From contig NZ_NCSM01000014.1 of assembly GCF_002224125.1 (NCBI RefSeq), forward strand, positions 178,779 to 242,778: a stretch of DNA of 64,000 bases, written 5' to 3'. Positions 9,486 to 17,507 of this stretch are shown in pieces. This DNA comes from Streptomyces sp. NBS 14/10. GTDB taxonomy: Bacteria; Actinomycetota; Actinomycetes; Streptomycetales; Streptomycetaceae. Below the pieces are notes generated by a model that searched no databases, had not been told where the DNA came from, and was given only the letters and a program-made list of their open reading frames with translations. Made by a program: the position numbers and the translations under genes. The stretch's first letter is position 1. Every line of letters begins with the position of its first letter.

Positions 9486-9568
9486 GGACTGTTTCAGGAC
9501 TGTCGCGGGGTTACGCAACACCCGCCCGCCGCGCCTATAACTGGAACAGCCCCGAATAACTTGAACAG
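9486..9568 (+). repeat. direct repeats in the crp leader
   Basis: Two 13-base copies, ATAACTGGAACAG (9537-9549) and ATAACTTGAACAG (9556-9568), differ at one position and are spaced 19 bases apart. Upstream, GGACTGT occurs twice 11 bases apart (from about 9486). They lie 110-190 bases before the Crp-like gene and may be regulator half-sites; no known consensus was matched. Confidence 0.4.
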
Positions 9569-9634
9569 CGAGGGTGTTCTCCGCGAGCCGGACGACGAAG
9601 AGCCGGACGGCGAACACACCGAGCGGCGCACTTA

Positions 9635-9659
9635 TCGATATGCGGCTCCGCCGCGTGGC
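9635..9659 (+). repeat. left arm of perfect 25-bp inverted repeat around crp
   Basis: The 25 bases starting TCGATATGCGG are exactly reverse-complementary to 10417-10441. The left arm lies 18 bases before the Crp-like ATG and itself contains the small dyad GCGGCTCCGCCGC. Confidence 0.85.
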
Positions 9660-9677
9660 ACCGAGCGGGGAGGGCGG

Positions 9678-10370
9678 ATGAGTCTCTTCGAGGGCGGCAG
9701 GCCCTTCCTTGACGCACTCCCCGCACAGGACCGGCGCGCGCTGCTCGCGCTCGGCAGACACCGGACGTACGAGCCCTCGCAGGTCGTGCTGCGTGAGCAC
9801 GACCGTACGACCTTCGTCGTCGCCATCACCTCCGGCTGGGCCACCGTCTCGGTGGAGACCGAGCGCGGTGTCCGCCTGATACTGGCCCTGCGCGGGGCGG
9901 GCGAGGTGGTCGGCGACCAGGCCGCCGTCGACCACGGCTCGCGCAGCGCCACGGTCACCGCGCTCGGGCGGCTGGAGGCGGTCGTCGTCTCCGGCGACCG
10001 CTTCCGCGCGTATCTGGCCGCCCGCCCCACCGCCACCGTACTGATCATGCGCCAGCTCAGTTCCCGGCTGCGCAGCTCCGACGGCGAACGGCGCTCCCTG
10101 GCCTCCGAGAAGGTGCTGCAGCGCCTCGCCGCACGCCTCGTCGAACTCGCCGAACGCACCGGCCGCCCGGAAGCCGACGGCGGCATCTCCGTGGATCTGC
10201 CGCTGCCGCAGCACGACATCGCCGCCGCCGTGGGGTCCACCCGGGAAGCGGTCGCCAAGGCGCTGCGGCTGCTGCGCGACCAGGGCGTGGTACAGACCGC
10301 CTCGCGCCGCTTCGTCGTCGTGGACACCGCCCTGCTGCGCCTGCTGGCCGAGGGGCGCGCGACGGGGTGA
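9678..10370 (+). CDS. Crp/Fnr family transcriptional regulator
   Basis: A 230-residue regulator. The N-terminal cyclic-nucleotide-binding fold (about 15-125) includes LGRHRTYEPSQVVLREHDRTTFVVAITSGW and GEVVGDQAAVD. The C-terminal Crp-type winged helix (about 150-225) includes HDIAAAVGSTREAVAKALRLLRDQGVV. No Cys cluster for an FeS centre is seen in the N-terminus. ATG 9678 is chosen over the longer open frame because GGAGGG precedes it and MSLFEGGRPFLDAL looks like a normal family start. The gene is enclosed by a perfect 25-bp inverted repeat and is followed by two unrecognised genes on the same strand. Its ligand is unknown. Confidence 0.86.
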   Translation: MSLFEGGRPFLDALPAQDRRALLALGRHRTYEPSQVVLREHDRTTFVVAITSGWATVSVETERGVRLILALRGAGEVVGDQAAVDHGSRSATVTALGRLEAVVVSGDRFRAYLAARPTATVLIMRQLSSRLRSSDGERRSLASEKVLQRLAARLVELAERTGRPEADGGISVDLPLPQHDIAAAVGSTREAVAKALRLLRDQGVVQTASRRFVVVDTALLRLLAEGRATG

Positions 10371-10741
10371 CCGGCCGCGGCCGGCCCGCGAGCGCGCGCC
10401 CGCGCGTGAGCCCCGGGCCACGCGGCGGAGCCGCATATCGAAACTGCGCCGACTGTGTAAACGGCTACAGCCGCCCGAGCCCCGGGCCGCGACTCTGAAG
10501 AAGGTACGGGGAGCGGGACCGTGTGCGACGGGGGTGCACGCGGCCCAGCGCCCGGCACCGGAGGAGGGCGGCGGAGCGGAGCACGGGGGCAGAGCCCCGC
10601 CGCCCACTTCGGCCAGAGCCCCACCACGTGACATATGACAGCTGTACGACGGCCGCGACGGCCGTACGGCGCTGATGGATCAGCGGACCGCCCCCGAGCC
10701 GCGACATACGGACGGCACCAGGCACGAAGGACGGCGGGGCG
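10371..10741. other. 370-bp intergenic region downstream of crp
   Basis: No gene is seen here. It holds the right arm of the inverted repeat (10417-10441), two similar AGCCCCGGGCC blocks (from about 10409 and 10479), and a short CTGT...ACAG dyad at 10454-10471. The last 130 bases presumably hold the promoter of the next gene, but no clear -35/-10 pair could be assigned. Confidence 0.5.
10417..10441 (-). repeat. right arm of perfect 25-bp inverted repeat around crp
   Basis: These 25 bases, ending CCGCATATCGA, are the exact reverse complement of 9635-9659. They lie 46 bases after the crp stop, so the pair encloses the whole gene and its ribosome-binding site. Confidence 0.85.
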
Positions 10742-12964
10742 ATGAGCGGACCGGAAGCCACCCACATGGACAGCACGCGCCTGGACCTGCCCATGGACGG
10801 CATGGACAGCCCGTTGGGCACCGTGGGCGAGGCGGGCGGCGCCCGGGCGGCCCGCGAGGCATGCGCGAATCTGCACACGGACGCGCATCCGCGTACCGCC
10901 ACGGACCTGCGCACCGCCACGGATCCGCGTACCGGCACACAGCCGCACACCGCCGCGCAGCCCCACGACCGCGACAGCGCCCACGACCACGACAGCGGCT
11001 ACACCCAAGGCCACGCCGCCCGCCCCCCGTCCGAGAGCGCCCCGGCAGGCCCGCTCCCCGAAGGGCCGGTCGCCCACGACGAGCTCGCCCGTCTGCGCCG
11101 GATCCACCGCAGGGGCCCGGGCTACGACGCCATGCGGGAACACCTGCGCCGCACCCACCTCCTCGCGCTGTGCGGCGAGCCCGGCTCCGGGCGCGGCTGG
11201 ACCGCGCTCGCGCTGCTGGCCGAGCTGGCCGAGACGACGGGCGGCGGGGTGTGGCGGCTCGGCGCGGCGCCAGGACCGGGCGCCGGTTCCGGCGCCGAAC
11301 ACCCCGCGCCGGTGGGCGAGAAGACCGCGCGGGGCCACGGCTATCTGCTCGAACTGCCCACCGAGCTGCCCGACTTCGGGGTCACCGGCCCGGAGGCCCG
11401 GCTCGACCGGCTGCGCGCCCACTTCGCCGAGCACGAGGCGTTCTGCGTCGTCCTTGTTTCTGGCGTTTCCGGCGGCGAGGCGGCCGACCGCCTGCTGCGC
11501 GGCCGCCGGCACGCCATACCGTACGAGCCCCCGGCCGCCGCCGACGTACTCGACGCCCACCTGGCCGACCTGCTGGCCGACGAGCCGCCGGAGCTGATCC
11601 GCCGGGCCCGCGCGAGCGCCGTGAGCGCCGAGGTGACCGAGGCCCTGGGCCTGGAGGAGCCGCTGCCCGGCGAGGCGGCCCGGCTGGCCGGCCATCTCGC
11701 CGAGCACGCCCGGGGCGCGCTGTCCGAGGCGGAACTGCTCGCGTGCTGCCGGTCGTTCGCCCCGCGCCAGGCGCGCGAGTGGTTCGCGGACGCCGCCCGG
11801 CCCGGCACGCTGCCCGCCGCGCTGCCCGCGCTGCGCCGGGCGGCGCACCGTATCGCCCTCGCCGTCTTCAACGGCTCGGCCCACAGCCTCACCGCCGAGG
11901 CGGCCGAGCTGCTGGCCTGGGAGCTGGCGGTCACCCTCGACCCGCAGTACGCGCCCGGGCGACCACCGTTCACCGCGCCCGCCGACGGCCTGCCGACCGC
12001 CGCCCGCGCGGTGCCGGGGGAGGGCGTGGAGGACCTGGGCGAGGCGGCCGTGCCGGTCCGTACGGTGTGGTTCCAGGGGCGCGGTCTCGCGCCCGCGGTG
12101 CTCTTCGAGGTGTGGGACCACCACCACAACACCCGTGGCCCGATGGCGCGCTGGCTGCGCGGCCTGTGCGACGACCCGCGGCCCCAGGTGTGGGTGCGCG
12201 CCGCCGTCGCCGCGGGCGTGCTCAGCGCCCGCGACTACCTGTACGGCCTCACCGAACTGCTGCTCCCGCTGGCCCGCGGCGACAGCCCGGTGCAGCGCAT
12301 GGCGGCGGCGACGGCGCTCGCCGAGGCGTCGCGCGACGCCGATGTACGGCCCGCCGTGGCGGGCCTGCTGAACGGCTGGGCGGCGGGCGGCGACGAGCGG
12401 GAGCGCGAGACCGCCGCGCTCGCCCACGGCTACGGCCTGGCGGCCGGCTCGGTCACCGCGTCCCTGGAGGAACTGGCCCGGATCGCGGCCATGGACGGCG
12501 GCTCCACCGCCTCGTACAGCGCCGTGCGGCTGCTGGCCGGGGCGCAGCCCGGGACCGTACTGGCGCGGCTGACCCACTGGCTGGGCGACACCCGCCGTTC
12601 CCACCGCGATCTCGCGCTGCTGACCGTGTTGCGCGCGGTCGGGACCCGCACCTCACATCTGTGGGGGCTGCGGGAGGTGCCGGAGCTGGCGCCGTACGCC
12701 GCCTGGCCGCTGGCCACGGCGCTGCTGGCGGCCCGCCCGCAGTGCCGGTCGGCGCTGGCGGAGTTGCTGCGGGCGGCGCTGACCTGGGCCAGATCGGCCG
12801 AGGCGGCCGAGAACGCGCTCGTGGGCTGGATGCGGCGGGCGGCCGGTGACGAGCGGCAGTTGGCGGTGTTGTGCGACTTCCTGCCGCTGCTGGCGCAGGA
12901 GGGTCATGAACCGCTCGACGCGCGGGCGGCCGCACGGATACGGGAGGTGCTGGAAGCGCTGTGA
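10742..12964 (+). CDS. unrecognised protein with degenerate P-loop and helical-repeat C-terminus
   Basis: A 740-residue soluble protein I do not recognise. Residues 1-105 are low-complexity, rich in His, Asp, Thr and Pro (AHPRTATDLRTATDPRT). At about 140-155, LLALCGEPGSGRGWTAL resembles a Walker A loop with Arg in place of the essential Lys; EAFCVVLVSG (about 235) could be a weak Walker B strand. From about residue 450 onward the sequence is Ala/Leu-rich helical-repeat-like (HEAT-type), for example SPVQRMAAATALAEASRDADVRPAVAGLL. The architecture recalls NTPase-plus-solenoid signalling proteins, but that is inference. It lies between a Crp-type regulator and a gene whose start overlaps its end, suggesting an operon. 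Confidence 0.7.
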   Translation: MSGPEATHMDSTRLDLPMDGMDSPLGTVGEAGGARAAREACANLHTDAHPRTATDLRTATDPRTGTQPHTAAQPHDRDSAHDHDSGYTQGHAARPPSESAPAGPLPEGPVAHDELARLRRIHRRGPGYDAMREHLRRTHLLALCGEPGSGRGWTALALLAELAETTGGGVWRLGAAPGPGAGSGAEHPAPVGEKTARGHGYLLELPTELPDFGVTGPEARLDRLRAHFAEHEAFCVVLVSGVSGGEAADRLLRGRRHAIPYEPPAAADVLDAHLADLLADEPPELIRRARASAVSAEVTEALGLEEPLPGEAARLAGHLAEHARGALSEAELLACCRSFAPRQAREWFADAARPGTLPAALPALRRAAHRIALAVFNGSAHSLTAEAAELLAWELAVTLDPQYAPGRPPFTAPADGLPTAARAVPGEGVEDLGEAAVPVRTVWFQGRGLAPAVLFEVWDHHHNTRGPMARWLRGLCDDPRPQVWVRAAVAAGVLSARDYLYGLTELLLPLARGDSPVQRMAAATALAEASRDADVRPAVAGLLNGWAAGGDERERETAALAHGYGLAAGSVTASLEELARIAAMDGGSTASYSAVRLLAGAQPGTVLARLTHWLGDTRRSHRDLALLTVLRAVGTRTSHLWGLREVPELAPYAAWPLATALLAARPQCRSALAELLRAALTWARSAEAAENALVGWMRRAAGDERQLAVLCDFLPLLAQEGHEPLDARAAARIREVLEAL

Positions 12965-12978
12965 GGAGAACGACGGCG

Positions 12979-13746
12979 ATGGTGGATGAGGAGATGTTGG
13001 ACGAAGCAATGCTGGAGGAGCAGGGGGCGGAACACACGGCGGAGCAAGCGGACCAGGCGCGCCCGGCCGCCCCGGTGGCGGGAGCGCGGAGACTGCGCGA
13101 GGTGCTGCGCCAGGGCGGCGAGGCATTCCCCGCGGCGCTGCGCGAGGCCGACGACGGCCTGCTGCTGAGCGCGCTCGACGACGGGATGCCCGCCGACCGG
13201 GCCACCCGCGTCGTCGTGGAGCTGGTGCGCCGCGCCCCCGAGCGCGGGCCGGAGCTCGCGGACGCGGTCTGCGAGAAGGTGCTGCTGGCCAGGCTCTACC
13301 TTGACGCGGGGGAGCCGTCGGGCGCCGACGACCGGCTGCGGGTGCGCAACGCGCTGATGCTGTACGACGGCCTGGTCCGCCCCTGCGCCCAGCGCGGCGG
13401 TACCCCGGAACTGCTGGCCTGCGTGGTGCCCGCGCTGTGGGCCGCTCGGGGCGGCGCGGGCCGCGAGGTGGTGCGTCGCATCGTGGACTCGCGGCAGCCC
13501 ACGGGCTTCGGCGAACGAGCCTGGAAGGAGCTGTTCACCAGCGCGGCCGAGGAGTGCCGCGAACACGAGGCCGCGGCGGCCACCGCCGCCCGGCGCGGGG
13601 CGCGGCGCTGGTGGCTGAGCCGGAGGCTGCGCCGCGGTGAGGACGGCGGCCGGATCGATCTGCAGCCCGGTCAGCTGTGGGTGTCCGTCCTGCTGGCGGT
13701 GATCTCCGTGGCCTTGGTCCTGATCGTCGTCCTGGCCGCCCGGTAG
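12979..13746 (+). CDS. unrecognised C-terminally membrane-anchored protein
   Basis: A 255-residue protein without a recognisable family. It has an acidic N-terminus ([14 protein letters not shown]), a helical middle part (about 40-225), a basic stretch ([17 protein letters not shown]) and one C-terminal transmembrane helix, [24 protein letters not shown], that ends the protein. It would be tail-anchored with its bulk in the cytoplasm. GAGGAG at 12963-12968 overlaps the preceding stop and favours ATG 12979; GTG 12961 is an alternative. The coupling suggests joint synthesis with the degenerate P-loop protein, which it may tether to the membrane (inference). Confidence 0.7.
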   Translation: MVDEEMLDEAMLEEQGAEHTAEQADQARPAAPVAGARRLREVLRQGGEAFPAALREADDGLLLSALDDGMPADRATRVVVELVRRAPERGPELADAVCEKVLLARLYLDAGEPSGADDRLRVRNALMLYDGLVRPCAQRGGTPELLACVVPALWAARGGAGREVVRRIVDSRQPTGFGERAWKELFTSAAEECREHEAAAATAARRGARRWWLSRRLRRGEDGGRIDLQPGQLWVSVLLAVISVALVLIVVLAAR

Positions 13747-13792
13747 CGCGGAGGCACACGGCTCACGAGGACGCCCGTACGGCCTTCACCGA

Positions 13793-13854
13793 GGGGCCCC
13801 AGTGGTTCACCGAGGGGCCGCAGTGGTTCACCGCGGGCCGCAGTGGTTCGCCGT
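13793..13854 (+). repeat. three tandem copies of a 20-21-bp repeat before arcA
   Basis: Three consecutive copies built on the core CAGTGGTTC(A/G)CCG, starting at 13793, 13814 and 13835. They are followed by about 26 bases and then the arginine deiminase ATG. They lie wholly between the two genes. Confidence 0.7.
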
Positions 13855-13880
13855 GGCGCCGCAGCGGCGAAGATGGAGGC

Positions 13881-15104
13881 ATGGGTTTCCATGTGGACTC
13901 CGAGGCCGGGCGGCTGCGCCGCGTCATCCTGCACCGCCCCGACCTGGAGCTGAAGCGGCTCACCCCCTCCAACAAGGACGCGCTCCTCTTCGACGACGTC
14001 CTGTGGGTGCGCCGCGCCCGCCAGGAGCACGACGGCTTCGCCGACGTACTGCGCGACCGCGGCGTCGAGGTGCATCTCTTCGGGGATCTGCTGGCCGAGA
14101 GCATGGCCGTCCCGGCGGCGCGGGCGCTGGTGCTGGACCGCGTCTTCGACGAGAAGGAGTACGGCCCGCTGGCCACCGACCATCTGCGGGCGGCCTTCGA
14201 CGAACTGGGCGGCGCCGAGCTGGCGGGGGCGCTGATCGGCGGGATGACCAAGCGGGAGTATCTGGAGCGCTGTCCGGAGCCGGTCTCCATCCGCTTCCAC
14301 ACCATGGAGCCGGACGACTTCGTGGTGGACCCGCTCCCCAACCACCTCTTCACCCGGGACGCCTCCGCCTGGGTGTACGACGGGGTGTCCATCAACGCGA
14401 TGCGCTGGCCCGCCCGCTGGCACGAGACGGTCCACTACGAGGCCGTCTACCGCCACCACCCGCTCTTCGCGGCCGGCGGCTTCAACGTCTGGTCGGAGGG
14501 GCAGGCGGCCTATCCGTCGACGATCGAGGGCGGCGACGTCCTGGTGCTCGGCAATGGCGCGGTGCTGATCGGAATGAGCGAGCGGACCACGCCGCAGGCG
14601 GTGGAGATGCTGGCGCGCGGGCTGTTCGCGGCCGGTTCCGCGCGGACGATCGTGGCGCTCGACATGCCCAAGGCGCGGGCGTTCATGCACCTGGACACCG
14701 TGATGACCATGGTCGACGGGGACACCTTCACCCAGTACGCGGGCCTGGGGATGCTCCGCTCGTACACCATCGAGCCGGGCGGCGCCGACCAGGAGCTCAA
14801 GGTCACCGACCATCCGCCGGAGCATATGCACCGGGCGATAGCGGCCGCGCTCGGCCTGGACGCCATCCGGGTCCTCACGGCCACACAGGACGTGCACGCG
14901 GCGGAGCGCGAGCAGTGGGACGACGGCTGCAATGTGCTGGCCGTGGAGCCGGGGGTGGTTCTCGCCTACGAGCGGAACGCGACCACCAACACCCATCTGC
15001 GCAAATGCGGGATCGAGGTCATCACGATCCCGGGCAGTGAGCTGGGACGGGGGCGGGGCGGGCCGCGCTGTATGAGCTGCCCGGTCGAGCGGGACGCCGT
15101 CTGA
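13881..15104 (+). CDS. arcA: arginine deiminase
   Basis: A 407-residue enzyme that hydrolyses arginine to citrulline and ammonium. Guanidino-modifying-family motifs are present: FTRDAS (about 158), the catalytic-region HLDTVMTM (about 270), and the nucleophilic Cys400 in [11 protein letters not shown] at the extreme C-terminus. Length is normal for the family. The open frame continues upstream, but GGAGG before ATG 13881 and the conserved [27 protein letters not shown] start decide it. It is followed 120 bases later by ornithine carbamoyltransferase, giving two of the three deiminase-pathway steps; no carbamate kinase or arginine/ornithine antiporter is in the window. Confidence 0.94.
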   Translation: MGFHVDSEAGRLRRVILHRPDLELKRLTPSNKDALLFDDVLWVRRARQEHDGFADVLRDRGVEVHLFGDLLAESMAVPAARALVLDRVFDEKEYGPLATDHLRAAFDELGGAELAGALIGGMTKREYLERCPEPVSIRFHTMEPDDFVVDPLPNHLFTRDASAWVYDGVSINAMRWPARWHETVHYEAVYRHHPLFAAGGFNVWSEGQAAYPSTIEGGDVLVLGNGAVLIGMSERTTPQAVEMLARGLFAAGSARTIVALDMPKARAFMHLDTVMTMVDGDTFTQYAGLGMLRSYTIEPGGADQELKVTDHPPEHMHRAIAAALGLDAIRVLTATQDVHAAEREQWDDGCNVLAVEPGVVLAYERNATTNTHLRKCGIEVITIPGSELGRGRGGPRCMSCPVERDAV

Positions 15105-15111
15105 CGTGGTT

Positions 15112-15214
15112 CTAGGGTGCAGCTACGATCGCGGAGCCGAACGGGCTTCCGTATATATACGGTGTCTCGTATAGACTTCCATCATTCCTCGTTCCCCTCG
15201 TGATCGCACCCTAG
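15112..15214 (+). promoter_or_regulatory. argF upstream region with palindrome and RBS-pairing arms
   Basis: A perfect 14-bp palindrome CCGTATATATACGG lies at 15149-15162, with a related GTATAGAC at 15169-15176. Separately, CTAGGGTGC (15112-15120) is exactly complementary to GCACCCTAG (15206-15214); the latter runs into the Shine-Dalgarno TAGGAG, so an RNA starting at or before arcA could mask it. No classical ARG box was recognised. Confidence 0.5.
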
Positions 15215-15223
15215 GAGCCCGAT

Positions 15224-16228
15224 ATGGCGACAGATCTCACCGGCCGCCACTTCCTCAAGGAGCTGGACTTCACCGCCGAGGAGTTCCGCCATCTGATCGC
15301 CCTGGCCGCCGAGCTGAAGGCGGCCAAGCGCGCGGGTACCGAGGACCGGCGGCTCACGGGCAAGAACATCGCGCTGGTCTTCGAGAAGACCTCCACCCGC
15401 ACCCGCTGCGCCTTCGAGGTCGCCGCCGCCGACCAGGGCGCCTCCACCACCTACCTGGACCCGTCGGGCTCCCAGATCGGCCACAAGGAGTCGGTCAAGG
15501 ACACCGCGCGTGTGCTGGGCCGGATGTACGACGGGATCGAGTACCGCGGCAGCGGACAGGACGTCGTGGAGGAGCTGGCCGCGCACGCCGGAGTGCCCGT
15601 CTACAACGGCCTCACCGACGAGTGGCACCCCACCCAGATGCTCGCCGACGTGCTCACCATGACCGAGCACAGCGACAAGCCGCTGGCGGAGATCCGCTTC
15701 GCCTACCTCGGCGACGCCCGCTACAACATGGGCAACTCCTACCTGATCACCGGCGCGCTGCTGGGCATGGACGTACGGATCGTCGCCCCCCGCGGGCTGT
15801 GGCCCGACGAGGCCGTCGTCGAGCGGGCCCACGGGCTCGCGAAGGAGTCGGGCGCCCGCGTCACGCTCACCGAGGACATCGCCGAGGGCGTGGCCGGGGC
15901 GGACTTCGTCGCCACCGACGTCTGGGTGTCGATGGGCGAGCCGAAGGAGGTCTGGGCCGAGCGCATAGCGCTGCTCGGCCCGTACGCGGTCACCATGGAC
16001 GTGCTGCGCGCCACCGGCAACGACGACGTGAAGTTCCTGCACTGCCTGCCGGCCTTCCACGACCTGGGCACCGCCGTCGGCCGCGAGATCCACGAGCAGC
16101 ACGGGCTGACCTCGCTGGAGGTCACCGACGAGGTCTTCGAATCCGCTCACTCCGTCGTCTTCGACGAGGCCGAGAACCGGATGCACACGATCAAGGCGGT
16201 GCTGGTCGCCACGCTCGGGCGGCCCTAG
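15224..16228 (+). CDS. argF: ornithine carbamoyltransferase
   Basis: A 334-residue enzyme of citrulline synthesis or, in reverse, citrulline phosphorolysis in the deiminase route. Carbamoyl-phosphate motif [12 protein letters not shown] (about 57), HPTQ (about 136) and HCLPAFHD (about 272) are all present, followed by a C-terminal segment typical of OTC. TAGGAG precedes the ATG with normal spacing. Standing next to arcA, it may be a catabolic (arcB-type) enzyme rather than the biosynthetic one; sequence alone does not settle this. Confidence 0.93.
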   Translation: MATDLTGRHFLKELDFTAEEFRHLIALAAELKAAKRAGTEDRRLTGKNIALVFEKTSTRTRCAFEVAAADQGASTTYLDPSGSQIGHKESVKDTARVLGRMYDGIEYRGSGQDVVEELAAHAGVPVYNGLTDEWHPTQMLADVLTMTEHSDKPLAEIRFAYLGDARYNMGNSYLITGALLGMDVRIVAPRGLWPDEAVVERAHGLAKESGARVTLTEDIAEGVAGADFVATDVWVSMGEPKEVWAERIALLGPYAVTMDVLRATGNDDVKFLHCLPAFHDLGTAVGREIHEQHGLTSLEVTDEVFESAHSVVFDEAENRMHTIKAVLVATLGRP

Positions 16229-16331
16229 CGCGCCCGTGGCGAGGCCCCGTATAACCCTTCGCACCTGCTCGCCTCGCCCGGTACGGTCTCGATCCCGAGA
16301 GCAGTTCCCACGCTGAGAGTAGGTTTCGTCC

Positions 16332-16712
16332 ATGGCATGCCGTATCAGTGAACTCGTGCTCGAATGCCGCGACCCCGAGGCGCTGGCGCGGTTCTGGTGC
16401 GAGGTCCTGGACTTCGTGGTGCTCGATCGCGAAGCGGAGGGCTGTATCGAGATCGGGCCGCGCGAAGGGTTCGGCGGGCCGCAGCCGACGATCATCCTCA
16501 TCCGCAGCGACGAGCCGCAGCCGGGGAAGGCCCGGCTGCACATCGACGTCAACGCGACCGACCGCGATCAGGACGCCGAGCTCGAACGCCTCCTGAAGCT
16601 CGGGGCGCGCCGGGCCGACATCGGCCAGACCGGCGAGGAGTCCTGGCACGTTCTCGCCGACCCCGAGGGCAATGAGTTCTGCCTGCTCAAGCGCCGCCTC
16701 AACCCGCTCTGA
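16332..16712 (+). CDS. VOC family protein (glyoxalase-like)
   Basis: A 126-residue single vicinal-oxygen-chelate fold, starting MACRISELVLECRDPEALARFWCEVLDFV and ending ADPEGNEFCLLKRRL, which is the usual betaalphabetabetabeta pattern. Such small proteins act as metal-dependent isomerases or dioxygenases, or as drug-binding resistance proteins; no substrate can be assigned. Its 3' end overlaps the convergent ATPase gene by 14 bases. Confidence 0.82.
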   Translation: MACRISELVLECRDPEALARFWCEVLDFVVLDREAEGCIEIGPREGFGGPQPTIILIRSDEPQPGKARLHIDVNATDRDQDAELERLLKLGARRADIGQTGEESWHVLADPEGNEFCLLKRRLNPL

Positions 16713-17193
16713 GGGTGAACCAGACCGCCTTGCCCTCGGGGGTGGAGCGGTAGCCCGCCTCCGCGCTGAGGGTCCGGAGCAGTTGCAGACCGCGGCCGCG
16801 CTCGGGGACCTCGCGCGGGTCGGGGGCGCCGCTGTTCGGCCTGTCCGGTCCGTCCTGTGCACCAGGCCCGTTCTGCGCCTCAGGGCCGCTCTGCGCGCCG
16901 GGGTCGCGGAGGGCGGCCGGTGGGGCCGGGTCCCGGTCGTGTACCTCGACCTGCCACTGGCCGGTCGGCGCCAGCCCCATCACCAGCTCTATGGGCTCGT
17001 CGCCGTCCGTGTGCTGTACGGCGTTGGCGACCAGCTCGGCCGTCAGCAGCTCCGCGGCGTGGCGGTCCACGGGTGTGCCGGTGTCCGCGAGGGTGTTGCG
17101 GACCAGCGCGCGGGCCAGTGGGACGGCCACCGGGGTGTGCGGGAGGGCGAAACGCCAGGAGGCGATCGCGGAGGCGGGGTCGGGCACGGGCAC
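16699..17193 (-). CDS. anti-sigma-type histidine-kinase-like ATPase
   Basis: A protein of about 164 residues with a HATPase_c_2 fold. The N box reads AAELLTAELVANAVQHTDG, and the G box is RGRGLQLLRTL near the C-terminus. In Streptomyces such RsbW/SpoIIAB-like single-domain ATPases act as serine kinases or anti-sigma factors. An insert of GAQxGP repeats (about 105-130) separates the two boxes. The start is uncertain: GTG 17193 is used, GTG 17187 is possible, and the longer open frame to 17493 has no convincing start. It diverges from the aryl-CoA cluster across about 310 bases. Confidence 0.75.
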   Translation of the reverse strand: MPVPDPASAIASWRFALPHTPVAVPLARALVRNTLADTGTPVDRHAAELLTAELVANAVQHTDGDEPIELVMGLAPTGQWQVEVHDRDPAPPAALRDPGAQSGPEAQNGPGAQDGPDRPNSGAPDPREVPERGRGLQLLRTLSAEAGYRSTPEGKAVWFTLRAG

Positions 17194-17507
17194 GGCTCGG
17201 TCCAGTCGGTGTCGAAACCTCGCGGTCTTAGGGCAACGGTCTCGGGCAAACGGTGGGCGTCCTCCGTCCTTCGACCCTGGGGGCGCCTCCCCGCGGCGGG
17301 CGGCCGGGGAAGGTATGAAGCGGACGATAGCGCCGTAAGAGGCTATGGACCACTCTTGATGTGACTTATTACCACTCACTTGACGAGGTACGGCCTCTCC
17401 GGCGGTTCTCCTGCCCGTATTTATCGCGCACTCGTGACGATAGTCACAGTCGAGTGATAACTTCGGGGAGCAGGCACCAGCCGCCCGGCTCAAGGAGGCC
17501 CTGGCCC
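17194..17507. other. divergent intergenic region before the aryl-CoA cluster
   Basis: 314 bases without a gene. It holds a GTGAC...CTCAC-type sequence at about 17361-17380 and the dyad cluster at 17429-17460 described separately. AAGGAGG at about 17492 serves the enoyl-CoA hydratase gene. Confidence 0.5.
17429..17460 (+). promoter_or_regulatory. candidate operator, copy 1 of motif shared with 24150
   Basis: Two overlapping dyads: GTGACGATAGTCAC (17434-17447) and CACTCG (17429-17434) with CGAGTG (17451-17456), followed by GATAAC. The same core, GTGACGACAGTCA followed by CAG, TCG and GATAA, recurs before the acyl-CoA dehydrogenase gene. Likely bound by the cluster's PaaX-type regulator (inference). 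Confidence 0.55.

Noticed and set aside
10401..10422. Rho-independent terminator just after crp
   Set aside because: Only short or interrupted stems form here; the sequence is better explained by the 25-bp repeat arm.
9632..12604. 990-codon minus-strand open frame opposite crp and the P-loop-like gene
   Set aside because: Composition is shadow-like with no domain; the plus-strand genes have ribosome-binding sites and normal protein composition.
13677..13880. N-terminal extension of arginine deiminase through the tandem repeats
   Set aside because: The family begins at MGFHVDSE, and the extension would overlap the preceding gene in another frame.
15140..15180. Classical arginine-repressor (ARG) boxes before argF
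   Set aside because: The palindrome found is GTATATATAC-like and does not match the ARG box pattern I know.
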